In this document: piece after piece, positions 38,401 through 50,700 of the stretch | How positions within the stretch are numbered: position 1 is the first letter of the stretch | Layout: every line of letters starts with the position of its first letter | DNA from: Burhinus oedicnemus | Taxonomy: Eukaryota; Chordata; Aves; Charadriiformes; Burhinidae | Length of the DNA: 64,000 bases | Reading direction: 5' to 3' | NCBI GenBank assembly: GCA_008921705.1 | Contig: VFFE01006980.1 | Coordinates: 510,349 to 574,348, forward strand | Made by a program: the position numbers and the translations under genes | Notes under the pieces: model-generated | What the model was told of the DNA's origin: nothing | The model's input: only the letters and a program-made list of their open reading frames with translations | Database searches by the model: none

Positions 38401-41370
38401 CAGTATTTGAAATCTGTACAGAATCAGAGATCTGAAAAAGCACGGGCTGCAAGTACCAGCTTTGTGTGTTTCGTTGCTGTTTTCCACCTTGGCTTGTTAG
38501 GAAATCCCTAGCAGTAATAAGAAGTATTTTAAAGTATTTCACATGAGTTCTGCTGACCGTGCTCCCCAACTGAAGTGGTATCTTTTGCTCTAAGGTAAGG
38601 CTAGTCTGTGCAGAAGGTGCAACTTTTTTCCACAACTGCTCTGTCAGAAATGGATTTCCACAGGAGCTAAGAACCGAGACGGACTTTAACACTGCTCTTA
38701 AGCGCAAAGCATGCTATTTCATCTTTCTCTAACATAAACCTGAAGCAGCTTTGATCTTATTTTTCTAAAACAGTGTGTAATGTATTTCAAAATGAAGTGC
38801 TATACTGCACACAGCTGGTGTCCTAAAGAATAGATAAAGGGTGTCCCACGTGCAACAGATGTTACCTGAGTCCATTGATGAACTGCTGGAAAGCATCGAG
38901 ATGAGTCGATGATCCTTCCTTATTTAACACAGCAGTTTGTGTTAACAGTATGGGTAAATACACGTTTGTTCACAGTGCCAACTTTTAGTTAACCTTTTGA
39001 AAATACTATTTTTTTTAGAGCAACCTATATAAAATATTTTCAGAGTTCTGTGTTCTTCTGAAGGCTGAGTTGTGAGGTTCTTCTACTAAATAGTGCCTTT
39101 TTAGAAGGTGATGCAGTGCGTGTTTACAGTTGGGAGGAAGATGCCTGTTGATCTTTAGAGAGATTTGTGTCTGGTTCTGACAGTGCTGATGCTGAGGAAA
39201 GAGCGGTGCTGCATATGTTTTCTGTCTCTCCTCTGTGTTACAGTCTACTGAATAAGTTCCAAGAAATCATTTGAAAGGGAAAAGCTAGGTATATTTCTAT
39301 GCTGTTAAGGATAGCACCAGGGATTTTTTTCTAGATGTTATGTTTGTTACTTTCTCCTGAATCTGAATCAAAGGCACAAGGCTCAGATGCATTCAGACAC
39401 CTCAAGCTGCTTACTGGAAACGATCAGCCCGTTACAAACAAGCTGAGAATTTCCTTCCCTGAGGTGGATCCCTTGGCATGGTCTCCCACCTTCCTCGTTC
39501 TGAAGGCGAGTTAGACCTCGGTGCTTTTCATGAGGTAGAGGCAGCGGGAGGGCTCTGTGCCCTGCCACCGCCGGGGAGCTGAGTCTCGGGAGCGCTGGAT
39601 TGCGGCGTACCTGTGCAGGGTGGGTAGTGACGGCTGCCTGTGTGAAGAGGTTTGTCAGGAGGGTGGTTTCAGCAGCCGTCGGGTCTGAGTCCCCTGGCAG
39701 ACTAGGTTTATCTGTCAGATTTTGGATTCTTCGTGTTCTGCAAAGTTGTATCTTGCACAAAGAAGTTAAAATAGCGACTTCGTTTGAAGTGCTAAAGCAC
39801 TTACACTTGCTCCGTAACCTCTGAAAATAAGAATTAAATACAATCTTCTAAATAGAGATGATCAAACTTGGTGTTCGTTAATTACCAGTGATAAAGAAAA
39901 ATCCATGGCTTAATGTTAGCTTTTCTCAACAGACTGAGTGCAATATCTTGCAGACCTTCAAGCCTGTTAGTGGTGGTAGTTTCAAATCAGTGTCCCTGTA
40001 TGTTTGGCAAAAGATTGTACCTTATCCTGTCAGATTAGAGGATACTTGAAACAGGTGCTATTAGCTCTTCTACAGTCATGGAAAACACCCCTTTTTCTTA
40101 ACAATTAACATCTATGATCGAAAAAGGATTCCTTAACTGAGCATTTTTGGATGAAAGTACCTCAGTCTCTAAACTGAGGCCACCTCCAAAGATACAGCAG
40201 TCTTCCACGCTATCAGATACCGCAATGCTTTCCACTTTTTAAACAGCTTTGCAATTCTCTGCTAGCACTTACTTTAAAGTTTCAAAGTGAGTTTTTATGA
40301 TTTGACTGTAAAGATGACTTGTTAAAAATGCACATTAAATCTTTTTTCTTTTTTCTCTGGAATAGCCAACTACTTGCTTTTTAAAAAAAACACTGAAATT
40401 GGCAGAGTTATTGTCTTACAAGTCTGAAGAAACTGAAACACTTTTATCTCCAGAAACAGCTAGGTAAGAGTGATTAGGCATGGGAAAACCTTTGCATTTC
40501 TCTCTTCAGCAGCAGTGCAGACCTCCTGGATGTCACTGTAGCCAGAAAATTGACCCCACGACTTGTGGCTGCCAGACACCATTGTAGAGCAGTTAATAAC
40601 CTATGCCGTATCAGTGTGTAGAGGCAGTGAGTTTTCAGATGCCTAACTTGTGTGTTGAAAAAGCTTTTGAAGTGCTGTTTTAGTGTTCTTTTCTAAGATG
40701 CTAGCAGCTGACCATGTCCTATGATTCTGTGTATCTGTGAGTTGGCCTGGTCACATTTTTTTCTTAAATGATATTATTTTTGAATAATATTTGTGATTAG
40801 TGATTTAATTTACATTTTTCATGAAGATGGAAGAATTCAATTTTACTTTGGCAAGTTGAGAGAGGAATTTGACTCCTTTGGGTAATAAATATTGCTTTAA
40901 AAAAAAATCTTTTAATAGCCACTAATTCAGCTGGATTAGTTTTAACAATCCTATCTTCTTGAGAGTATGTGGTTCAGATCTCTATTTCTAAGGTTTATCT
41001 GTTACTGCATGCCTTTTGGAAATGTAAAGAAAATAATAATCTCATATGATCTTGTTGCTTTTTATCCTACTAATAGTGCTTTGTTATCTCTTTGCATTTA
41101 GTAAACCTTGTGAGAATTGTTCAGTTTCAGTATAGTGTCAGTAGCAGATTTGCCAGAAGCTGTAGGTGGGTCAGCGGGGCTTCTTCAATTGAAGTCAGAA
41201 ATGCAATTCTAGAAACAAAGTTTGACTTACGATGCCTGTGCTGTCAGAAGATGTGTTTTAACGACAAGGGAGCTTGCATGGCTGGTGTAAGATGGTAGAT
41301 ACTTTGATTCTGCATCTTACAGATTTGCTTTTCTGGTTGTTTCAGCAATACCTGATACACAAGATGACTT

Positions 41371-41390
41371 GTATCCTGAATTCAGGATAC
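41371..41390. repeat. Perfect 20-base palindrome
   Basis: GTATCCTGAATTCAGGATAC is identical to its reverse complement, with no spacer, centred on GAATTC. In NF1 intron 1. Confidence 0.95.
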
Positions 41391-41928
41391 GCTGGGTCTT
41401 GCACGGTATTATTGCACCTGGCAGGCTCAGCTACTTACTGGCTTTTCCGTGTCTTTTGCAGCAATGTTCTTTTTTAATTGATCTTAAAGGGTTTAAAATT
41501 TGGTAGTTGGAAAGATTCCAGATTTCATCTACCTATTTTGTCTGTCCACTGCATAGAATAAGACAAATTATAGCCCAGAATGCCATTGTTCCCTGTCCTC
41601 TGTAGCTTATTCGACACCTCAGCGAGATGTAGTCGAAGTGGATCAGAGAGAGGGGGTGGGACAGCACGTGCACCCCTGTCATTATAAGGTTGTTGGCTAT
41701 TGCTTCCTGTTTCAGTGGTGAAAACAGCTGAATTAGAGTAGTGGGCTGTCCCTTTGCTAAACTGGGATGAGTACAAAATGGTGCATGTGTTCATAGTTTG
41801 GAGCTCCAGTTACATTTAAGCTGTGTGCTTTTACTTCTGTTTCTAATTCAGATAAAAGCTATACAAGAAACCCTTCATTTCAGACTTTCTTTTTTCTAAA
41901 ATAAAAGGCAATGAAAGTAAAATTTCAA

Positions 41929-41969
41929 CTTTTTTTCCTTTTCTTTTTTTCCCCCTTTTTTTTTTCTTG
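41929..41969. repeat. Pyrimidine (T/C) tract
   Basis: About 40 bases of T with C runs in NF1 intron 1, sense strand. Simple repeat. Confidence 0.85.
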
Positions 41970-42627
41970 TAATGTTTAGATTGAGGGATATTTGTATAGA
42001 AGTTAAATAGTTTTGTTTTGGTCACTCAACACTGGCACTGCATTCTGTTAGGGTATATCAATGCGCCAGCATGTCAGAGTGCACAAAGGAAGCAGCTGAG
42101 AAATAAAAAAACCCCAACCCAACAGTGCTAATATTTTCTTTTTATATAGTTTCCTATTTCAAATGGTAGTATAAAAAGCAATTTTACTTCTAGGTGACCT
42201 TGCTGCAGTGGTGGTTGTGGCAGGAAGCTCCCGAAGTGTGTAATACGAAGTTTCTGTAGCATGGAAGCATACAGAACTGGATCTATGACACAATGTCTTT
42301 GAGAGGCACTTCTGAAGCGTTTTATCACTCAGTGGTATTGAGCTTTTCTGCTGTTGTCAGCACAGAGACTTTAAAATTCAAATAAAAAGTACTAGTAATG
42401 ATGAAAGTTTTAATTAAATATATCTATCTTCCAGTAATGACTTCTGAAAATGTATTGTAAAAATAACATCTAACAATGAAAACAAATCTTGAGTCATAAA
42501 TGCTGTTTGTTCTGCTTTTTCCAGTTTTAAAATGAGCGTATTGAAACGCATCACACTGTTTTAAAGCATTGCAGTCTGAACACTTGCGAGAGAATTACAA
42601 AAATAAGTGGAAATTACCTCGATTGCC

Positions 42628-42830
42628 CTATGGAACTGGTTGCTGTAGGAGGTTGTGCAGGCCAAAAGCATTAGACCTGCGCAGGGAGGCGTAGAGCCTT
42701 GGTGTGGTTCCCTGGATGCAGCGGTTGGTGCCGGAGATCCCTAAGCCACTGAGCGGGGATCAAGCATGCCGCATGGACCTCTCTGTTCTGCTGGGTCTTT
42801 GGTGTGATCTAGCATGGCAGTAAAGTCATT
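42628..42830 (+). repeat. Ancient CR1-family LINE 3' end
   Basis: Starts with TGGAACTGGTTGCTGTAGGA then GGTTGTGCAGGCCAAAAGC, matching the CR1 block TGGAA(C/T)TCATTGCCACAGG...GTGGAGGCCAAAAG. It ends with GCATGGACCTCTCTG...GGTCTTTGGTGTGATCTAGC then ATGGCAGT, matching the old-CR1 end GATGGACCTTTGGTCTGATC-CAGCATGGCAGTTC. Sense orientation in NF1 intron 1. Old and diverged. Confidence 0.6.
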
Positions 42831-43372
42831 TTTTTAATTAAGACTCAACCATTCTCTTCGGAAAAACCAGCCAATCTCCATTGTGACCCTAGTCGGTGGT
42901 ACCAGAAGAAGGGATACTGAACCCCCAAACCACACCACGGCTGATGTGGAGAGGAAATGACACTTGGGCATAAAAGCTAGATAGTGTGTTAAAGAGGTCC
43001 GTTTCCCTACAAATGGAAGATGTCAGTGTTAAGTAGACTGCGTTTAATGATGCAGTCAAAACTGTTGGGGAAAAAAAAAAGAAAAATGTTCCAAGTTTGG
43101 GGTTCTTTAGTGCAATTAATCTAGCGTTTTAAATGCGGGCTTTTAAAATTTTATCCACAAAGACAGTAATGTTAAATGGTTGGCAGAGATGTTTGTGACT
43201 GCTGACAGCATTTAACTGGGTGACAGTATGGGAAGCACCCTCACCACGTCTGCAGAGGCCCCCAACCTGGAAGGTCGCTCTGTAAGCATTTTACAGCTGT
43301 AAAGCTGGTTGCAATTCCTTGGAATTCTTCTTTTAACCTCTTTTAAATTCTCTCACTCTCTTCCCCTCCCGC

Positions 43373-43388
43373 TTTTTTTTTTTTTTTT
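43373..43388. repeat. Poly-T run
   Basis: Sixteen T in NF1 intron 1, after a C/T-rich stretch (CTCTCTTCCCCTCCCGC). It ends in TTAAAGG rather than a splice acceptor. Confidence 0.9.
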
Positions 43389-44558
43389 AAAGGTACCCTT
43401 TCTAATGCAAAATATTACATTGTGGCATTTACTTTGAGCTATCACTGTCTTTCAGAATACACGTTTATCGAGAATTCTAGTCAAACTTGGTTAAAACTTG
43501 TAGTAGCAATTAAAATTTCTATAGATAGTGAATTCCTAGGTCACGCTTTAAAATATAAATGGCACATGTGAATTATAAAAAGTGGTGATAATACTGATTC
43601 CTTTTTTGTTTGCTTTTTAAAAATATAAATCCACAGTAAAATGGATTTTTCCAAGAATCACTTCTTACATTTTCGCGTGGTGGCTGGTAATGGGCCAGCT
43701 CCAGTGAGGAGCATGCAGGGCACGGGAGTGTGCGCTGGGGAAGTGACTCCTTTGTGACCCTTGAAGAATTTGGGTACAGCATGAAACAGCGTGCCTAGTG
43801 TGTGTGTAGTAGGAGAAACATCTCAGCATTGCGCAGTCACTCTGAACCTTGGCTTTCCTGGAAAAGGTGCATTTCAAGTCTAGTTTTTATGGCTGGCTGT
43901 TGGGCAGGGGCAGTAATGTGGGGCTCACGGGTGGTGCTTGAGGCATGTTTGAAGCTGTGGCTCCATCGCCCGGCTAGCCGCGGGGTGTCTTTGAGAGGGG
44001 ACCCCAAGTAGCCCGGGTCCTCAGGGCCTGTGGAGGTGGTTGGTGGTGGTTCCTCCTGCGACTCTGTTGTACCACTTGGCCAGCTCTGTCCTGCGACAGA
44101 GCAGAGGACACGCATGGAACTACTGTTACCACCTTCCAGCTCACCTACTTTGTCAGCTACTCTGATTTTACCTCCTCTCAGGTTTCAAAATGCATTTTTT
44201 TCTTGGAGGTATTAGCCTTTTGAAGATTTTTGGTATTTAATGAGCTAATTTTCTTCTCAGAATTCCGTCTTACTCACATTTTTCTGCTCCTTTTGATTGC
44301 TTTGTCACTTGGTTTGTAGAAAATTTATCACAAAATAGAGGTTTACTTTCAATTCAGAAAAAGGAATAGGTGAACTTCAGTATTTTGTTTTATAAGTAAC
44401 TAATAGAAAGATGAATGTAGAGAAAATAATGTGTTTGTAGTTGTCTCTTATAGAATGTTTTTCAAGGTTGTTTCTGGTGCCTCAAAGATTTTTAACCCAT
44501 CTTTAAAGATGTAACTTTCAATGAGAAGAAGCTTACAATGCTTATCTCTTTCTTGTAG

Positions 44559-44702
44559 CTTCCAATAAAGGCTGGCCAGCAGAATACCCACACCAAAGTC
44601 AGTACGGAGCACAACAAGGAATGTCTCATAAACATTTCCAAGTACAAGTTTTCCCTGGTCATCAGTGGTCTCACTAATATCTTAAAAAACGTTAATAACA
44701 TG
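44559..44702 (+). CDS. NF1: NF1 exon 2
   Basis: 144 nt between CTTGTAG and GTAAGT; residues 21-68, LPIKAGQQNTHTK to LKNVNNM. Human T25 is Ala here. Confidence 0.97.
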
Positions 44703-47700
44703 GTAAGTGTTCTAATTTTGGATTGTTGGCTGATTTTTCAAAATTATTGTCATTTATTCATATTATACAGTTTGCAGAGAGTCACTTGAAATTTATCTTG
44801 CCTTTTACACTTAATTCTTTTCTTTTCATCCTCATGTGCTGAAGTTCACCAACAGCACTGAGCTGTGCTACATGTGAAGGTGATGAGATAGTTGTGGCAG
44901 AGAGATCTAAAGGAAGGTGGTGATGAACCTTCTGTTAGCCGTGGGGGTGGTCTGTAGCTGGGGAGCTGTGGGGCTCGCTAAGGAGTGGGTACATGAGGGT
45001 ACCTGATACTACATGGGATCGCCGAACAATGTTTAGATACCAGTAGAATGCGCTGCTTGTTGGGAGGTGGGTGAGGATGTTTCCCACCGCATGGAAAGGT
45101 GCTTCGTTAGCTCGGGAAGCGGCGCTAGCAGAGTCTCTAGAGCAGGAATGCAGCAGGGCAAAGGAGCTGCCGAGCAGCAGCACTAGGAGGTGGTTTTTCC
45201 CCCCTCATCTGTCCTGCCAGAGCATGACCTGCCAGGAATCATTTTGGGAAGGGAAAAAGGGAAAAAGAAGGGAAAAGGATTTAAAACTTAAGGCTATTTG
45301 AATTTTCCAGGCTCTTTGGATGTTTTAACATTTGTGTGTGTGTGTATATATATAAAAATATATATACTTTTTTTTTTAACAACCACGAATTTCAGTCAAA
45401 ACCTTGTAAGAAAAATCTTTGAAAATAATCTCTTGTCTAATACTGCCACTATGGATTTGCACCTCCAAAGGGATACCTTACTGTTCAGTGAGACAAGTGA
45501 ATGACAAATGTGTGGGAGTGATACACATCTCTTCCATTTACTGTTTGATACGCATCACAGCCTCTCATTAAACCATTTAATATTGATACTTGAGGGCAGT
45601 TCACTGGTGTGGAGCGATGAGATTCAGGGTGATTTTTCTACGAGTTCCCAAAGAGAAATTTTTAGAGCCAGGGGTCTTAGTAGATGGTTTCCTTCTGCAT
45701 ACTGGTTTTTGTTCTGCCTCCAAGGGAACCATAAAATGATTCCTGAAATCCATCAAAATATTTGACTCATCAGTATCACGAAAACCATCTTTTAAAATAG
45801 ATCTCAGCGGAACCGAAGAGAGGAGAAACCTAGAAAGAAAAAAAAATGAATTTGGATATGTCCAGTGTGTCGACTCTAGAAAAATAACTATTACCGTCAA
45901 GTTGGGTAAATAGAAAGTTTAGGAATCCTTTATGAGGAGAAAGATGCAGTTTGGTATTTTTTTTTTCATGAAGGTCTGGTTTTGGATTCGTCATGAGAAA
46001 AGTTTAGTTCATTGAGTTTTGAAGCTGTGTGATTTGTGATCGTGTGGAATCTCCACAAACAGGTAACAGAACTGGCCAAACTCTAGCAGGACCATTCTTA
46101 AATGGTTTTAGTAAGATAGTTTGCAGTGTGCTCTTTTGGATGTCAGTTGTCTAGAGATGTGCATCTGCTAAAACCCTACCAAAGGACTGATAAAATCGGA
46201 AAATAGGTTGCCCTCCTGCTAGAGATTTTAGGCTGCTTAAAGCTACCTGTAATCCCTTTTGAGAGAGGATTTATTTTAACTAAACTCCATAAGCATGTAG
46301 GAGTGTCTTGATGTGCAAGATAATTGTCTGATAAATGAGAAAACTATACAGTTCAAACAAGTTTCTGTATATGATATATAGATCTTGAGAGGAAATACCT
46401 AGCTAAAAACGTCAATTAAAAAAGTCGTCATTTGCTTTGCACTGAGGAGCAAGGCTTAACATTTTTTATGTTTAATGGACTGAGCTACTGTATGAATCAG
46501 CAATATTTTTGAAGGATTTCTATAGCTGAAACAAAACAGACCAATAGACTGTCTTACGCTTAGAGAAAAGTCATGAGGGTTTGCACTCTGCTGAAACTTA
46601 GACTTAGTTGAGCTACCCTCTCCCGTGGTTTAAAATACAACTAACTTTGGGTGTAGGCAGTAGTACCAGTATATTTTTGGCTAAATCTTTTCTGCTTTAT
46701 TTTGCTGTCTTAATATTGCTGGAACTAGTCGCTATTGTTGGCAGTAAAATTGGGTGCTAGCTTAAACACCCGATGGAGTTCTGCCTTCAACCTGTGTCTG
46801 AAGCGTGGCATCTTTTTGGAGGGTCTCGGTGTTTCTTCCTGTGGTCTGTGCTAAATTTTGCAACGCTCTCATAAGCTTGTGGATATGGATTTGTTGTAAC
46901 TTCAGTTCTATTAAGATGTTGGCAATGAAATACATAATTGGAAAAGATTCAGCAGTAATTGATACCAAAATAGTTTCTGAAAAGGTATAACCTTCAATTC
47001 TGAATAAATTATAGGCCTGATGAAGGTACGGGGCTGCAGTGTACTTCCAGTCTTACGTTGCGGTAACTGTTTGTTCCTTATTAGATTTGACATTGCAGAC
47101 TGGACAAAGATACTTCTTCAGCAATAAGGTTTTAATTCCTATTTTAATCTAATTTTTGCTGGCTTTATTTCTAAACTCAAAACCAGAGTGGTAAAGGAGC
47201 CATAACTTACTGTGCCACTTTGCTACATTACTTTAATGCGTTAAAAGTCACATTTCTGTATCTCAGATGAATCTGTATTCTTTCTACTTTTAGAGAATAT
47301 TTGGAGAAACTGCTGAAAAGAATTTATATCTATCTCAGCTGATTATCTTGGATACACTGGAAAAATGTCTGGCTGGGGTGAGTAGGCTTGCATAAGCAAT
47401 TGCTAAGTTGGAATCAAATAAGTTAGAGACTACAAGTGAAATGCTTGTGTATCTATTATTGCTGGTACTAAAGTTAAAACTCATCTGATTTAGAGTGAAG
47501 TAGGATTAATGCCATGTAAAAAATATTAAAACTCCCTATAAATGCATGTAGTTGATATTATTGATAAATAAAAGATTTGTGGGGTGCTTTGTTCTTGCCT
47601 AAAATTAGTGATTTTTTTTTAGCTAAATAGATTCAAGTAAACTTTTGAATTTGCCCTTCCCACTACTCAGCTAATTTGTAGAGTTATAAGTAGTGCTTTT

Positions 47701-50700
47701 CTTTTAATAATTTGTTAAGAAGAATTGCAGACAACTGTACCCAGAGACATGTGTGAACTGGAGTAAGGGAAGACACAAACCCAAACGAAGAATTCGATGT
47801 AGTTATGAAGCTTTGCTAGATTTTTATAAGCTGTGAATGTTTGTGACATATTCTGCTCAGTACGTTTTGCATAGATGCATGAAAACATTTTCATCCCACA
47901 ATTTAAACTGAAAAAGCAATGTGGTGGTAACTCACATTGAAAGTAGCAGATAACTCAGTAAAAGTATTTTAAGTTTTACGCTAGTAAGTTTTCTGCATAC
48001 AGTGTTGCTTTTTCTTTAAATTTCTTAAAACTTTCATTTGGTGAAGTAGTTTTTTCATGTACTTGCACATACAGCAGAAACTTTGCTATCGCTATTCTGA
48101 AGATTACTTTTGCAGGTGTTTCCTAGATTACATTAGTTAACCATGTCCAAACATCCACTGGGAGTCCAGTCCTGAGGTTTCCAATCAGAGCTGTGCTGCA
48201 AGGCAGTTTACTGGTACCTTTGGGATGTAAACGATTGTAGAACTTACTGTGCTAAACTGTATAATTGCAAAGCCAAACTTCACTGTGAGCAAAATTTGCA
48301 ATGGTTTATTCCTTTAACAAGAAAGGAATTTTTTTTTTTAAAGCTGTATTCCTGGATGAATGTCATGAAATCATCTAAGCTCTTTGCTGTTTCCCTGCAA
48401 CAGTTTTTGAAGGTTCTTTCTTTATAAGGTAATGACCTTATTATGGTTAGATTTGTCAAGCGGCATATCTCAATACTAAAACAGTCTGAATAATTGTGGA
48501 TTCTTCTGAATTCACAAAAGATCCAGGTGAATACCTTTTCCAGAATAATTTGCCGCTTTTACAGCTGAGGTAAATACCTGTTTTGGGCACTTTTTGTGTC
48601 TTCGATGCAGTGAGTCAAAAAAACTCCTTTAATTTTGGAAAAGAATTATTTTAAAATATTTCTTATATGCATATTGTTTGAAACTTCAGTGGTTTCTTCC
48701 TGATAGATAATGATATTTGAGCAGCCTAAAATTATGCTGAATACTTCTTGCTTTGTCAATTCAAATAAGAGCAAGTTGAGCCAGTATATGTTTAATAAGA
48801 CTGAGCCAAAGTTCTATACAAAGAGCGTTGTGTTCTGTGATATCTTCAGACGCATTTCTTGCTCGCTGTTCTTGCTCAATGTTTCACCAAGTTCTCATGG
48901 CAACAGGACTCAGGTCAACTAAGTGGGAGTCTCTGAAACTTCCCAATTCCCTATGGTAAATTCATTGGTAGAATTTTAGAAAGCTTTAATGCTGACCCTT
49001 CTGTTAAAACTTACTCTTAGTGGAGCAAAGTTTCACTTTGAATTCTTTTGTAAATAGTTTCCTTATGTCTCATACTGTGCAAACGGGCAAAAATGAGATT
49101 TTTCTTTTGCAGGAAAGTTAAGCCATTTTTTACTCATACAGAGCAATCCCAGACAAGAGCAAGGGAGAAGCACCTTTTTTCGGTTCATTTTTTATAGAAA
49201 ATACTTGCTGTCAAAATATAGTGGGTAGAATAGTACCCAAAAGAGAAGTAAGGGTGGGTCTTTGCCCTTTGAGCTTCCATTCAAAGCCAAGATAGTTATT
49301 AGCTCTACTGTTAATACTTTACACACATCAACAGGGTGCATTCTTCAAAACAGAAATGTGGTTTACTTCAAAAACTTGTTTGATATTTTGCTGGATACTT
49401 GATGATATTGATCAACTTGGTGTCCTACATATTTTGGAGACTTAACTGAAAATGTAAGATGGTTTGAGTGGTACGGGTTATTGTTCAAATGGAAAGAAGC
49501 CTTTTTCTGTGTTGACTACTTACACTGCGATCAGTGGTAGCCTGCAGGCAGAATCAGAGGTTCACATTCAGATCCTGTGCCTACTAGTGGCAGATGCTCC
49601 GTTTTTTTGCCTCCAAACCTACAAAACGGAATTTAATGAAACACCGAATGTTTATTTTTAGCAACCAAAGGACACCATGCGACTAGACGAGACCATGCTG
49701 GTAAAACAGTTGCTGCCAGAAATCTGCCACTTCATCCACACTTACCGTGAAGGGAACCAGCATGCAGCTGAACTGCGAAATTCTGCCTCTGGGGTTCTTT
49801 TTTCTCTTAGCTGCAATAACTTTAATGCTGTGTTCAGCCGCATTTCCACCAGGTAGGTGTTTCTCAGTAGCCTGACTTAATGTATTAGAAGATCTACTAA
49901 ATACTGGTGTATAGAACATCTGTCATGAATTGTAGTCTTTCTAAGTTCAGAAAAGTTAACTGTTTAAATGATACTTAACAAGGCAGTTCTTAAGTGAAAC
50001 TCCCTCTGCCTTTCAAAATTTTACTTGAGTTTCAGGTTACACAACGAACCTGTTTCGTATCCATTCTAGGTTGCTGCCAGCATATTTCTGAGCTGCATTT
50101 ATTGCTTTTTTTAATCTGCTTTCGGAAGTACAAGTCTAATGCTGTTCTAGAGTGAAAATAAGGATAACTCAGCTGAGTAAGTTGAATAAATTCTTGTGGG
50201 TGCAAGGTGTTTTGGAAAAAAAGGATGCTGAAGATAATGGGTTGTATCCATTTACTTATCAATTTAGAATGCAAAATTTCTGATTGTCTGCAGCTCTGTT
50301 GGAGCCCCAAGGCTGGTTTCCTTCCTAATTTTTCCTGCTTGAAGGCTTTTGTGTTAAATCTGTCTTATGCCTGAAGGGGACAAAACAGCTGGACTGTTTG
50401 TTAGTTGTTGGAAAAGACCCATTTGTCTTCTGACTGACTTGAGTTTCACAGCACATATACTGTAAAAATAACAGTTTTTTTCTGCTGTTCTGAGTGAGAC
50501 AGGCCCAAGGTTTCCAGCTAGTCTTTACTCTTTTTGCCCTGTTCCAGGTCTTTCTGATGCTTCAGCATTTGCCAGTCCACTAGAGTTGTATATTAAGCTT
50601 TTTATTACTAAAATACTTGATGTTTTTTGAAAGTTGCTTGAAGCCGTTGCTTAGCCGTAACAACGTACGATAAGAGCTAACATCATCCTTGATTTATTAA

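Larger units (their letters stand above)
35421..44558 (+). other. NF1: NF1 intron 1 (most of it)
   Basis: At least 9.6 kb from the gap to the exon 2 acceptor (CTTGTAG), much shorter than the tens of kilobases in human. No further exon recognised. Contains a perfect 20-base palindrome (41371-41390), a pyrimidine tract (41929-41969), an ancient CR1 copy (42.63-42.83 kb), a T16 run (43373-43388) and two GC-richer patches (39.47-39.70 and 43.68-44.11 kb) without an exon I can support. Confidence 0.75.

Noticed and set aside
39383..39760. 125-codon minus-strand frame in NF1 intron 1
   Set aside because: No homology recognised and no promoter or splice context; kept only as a CpG-patch observation.
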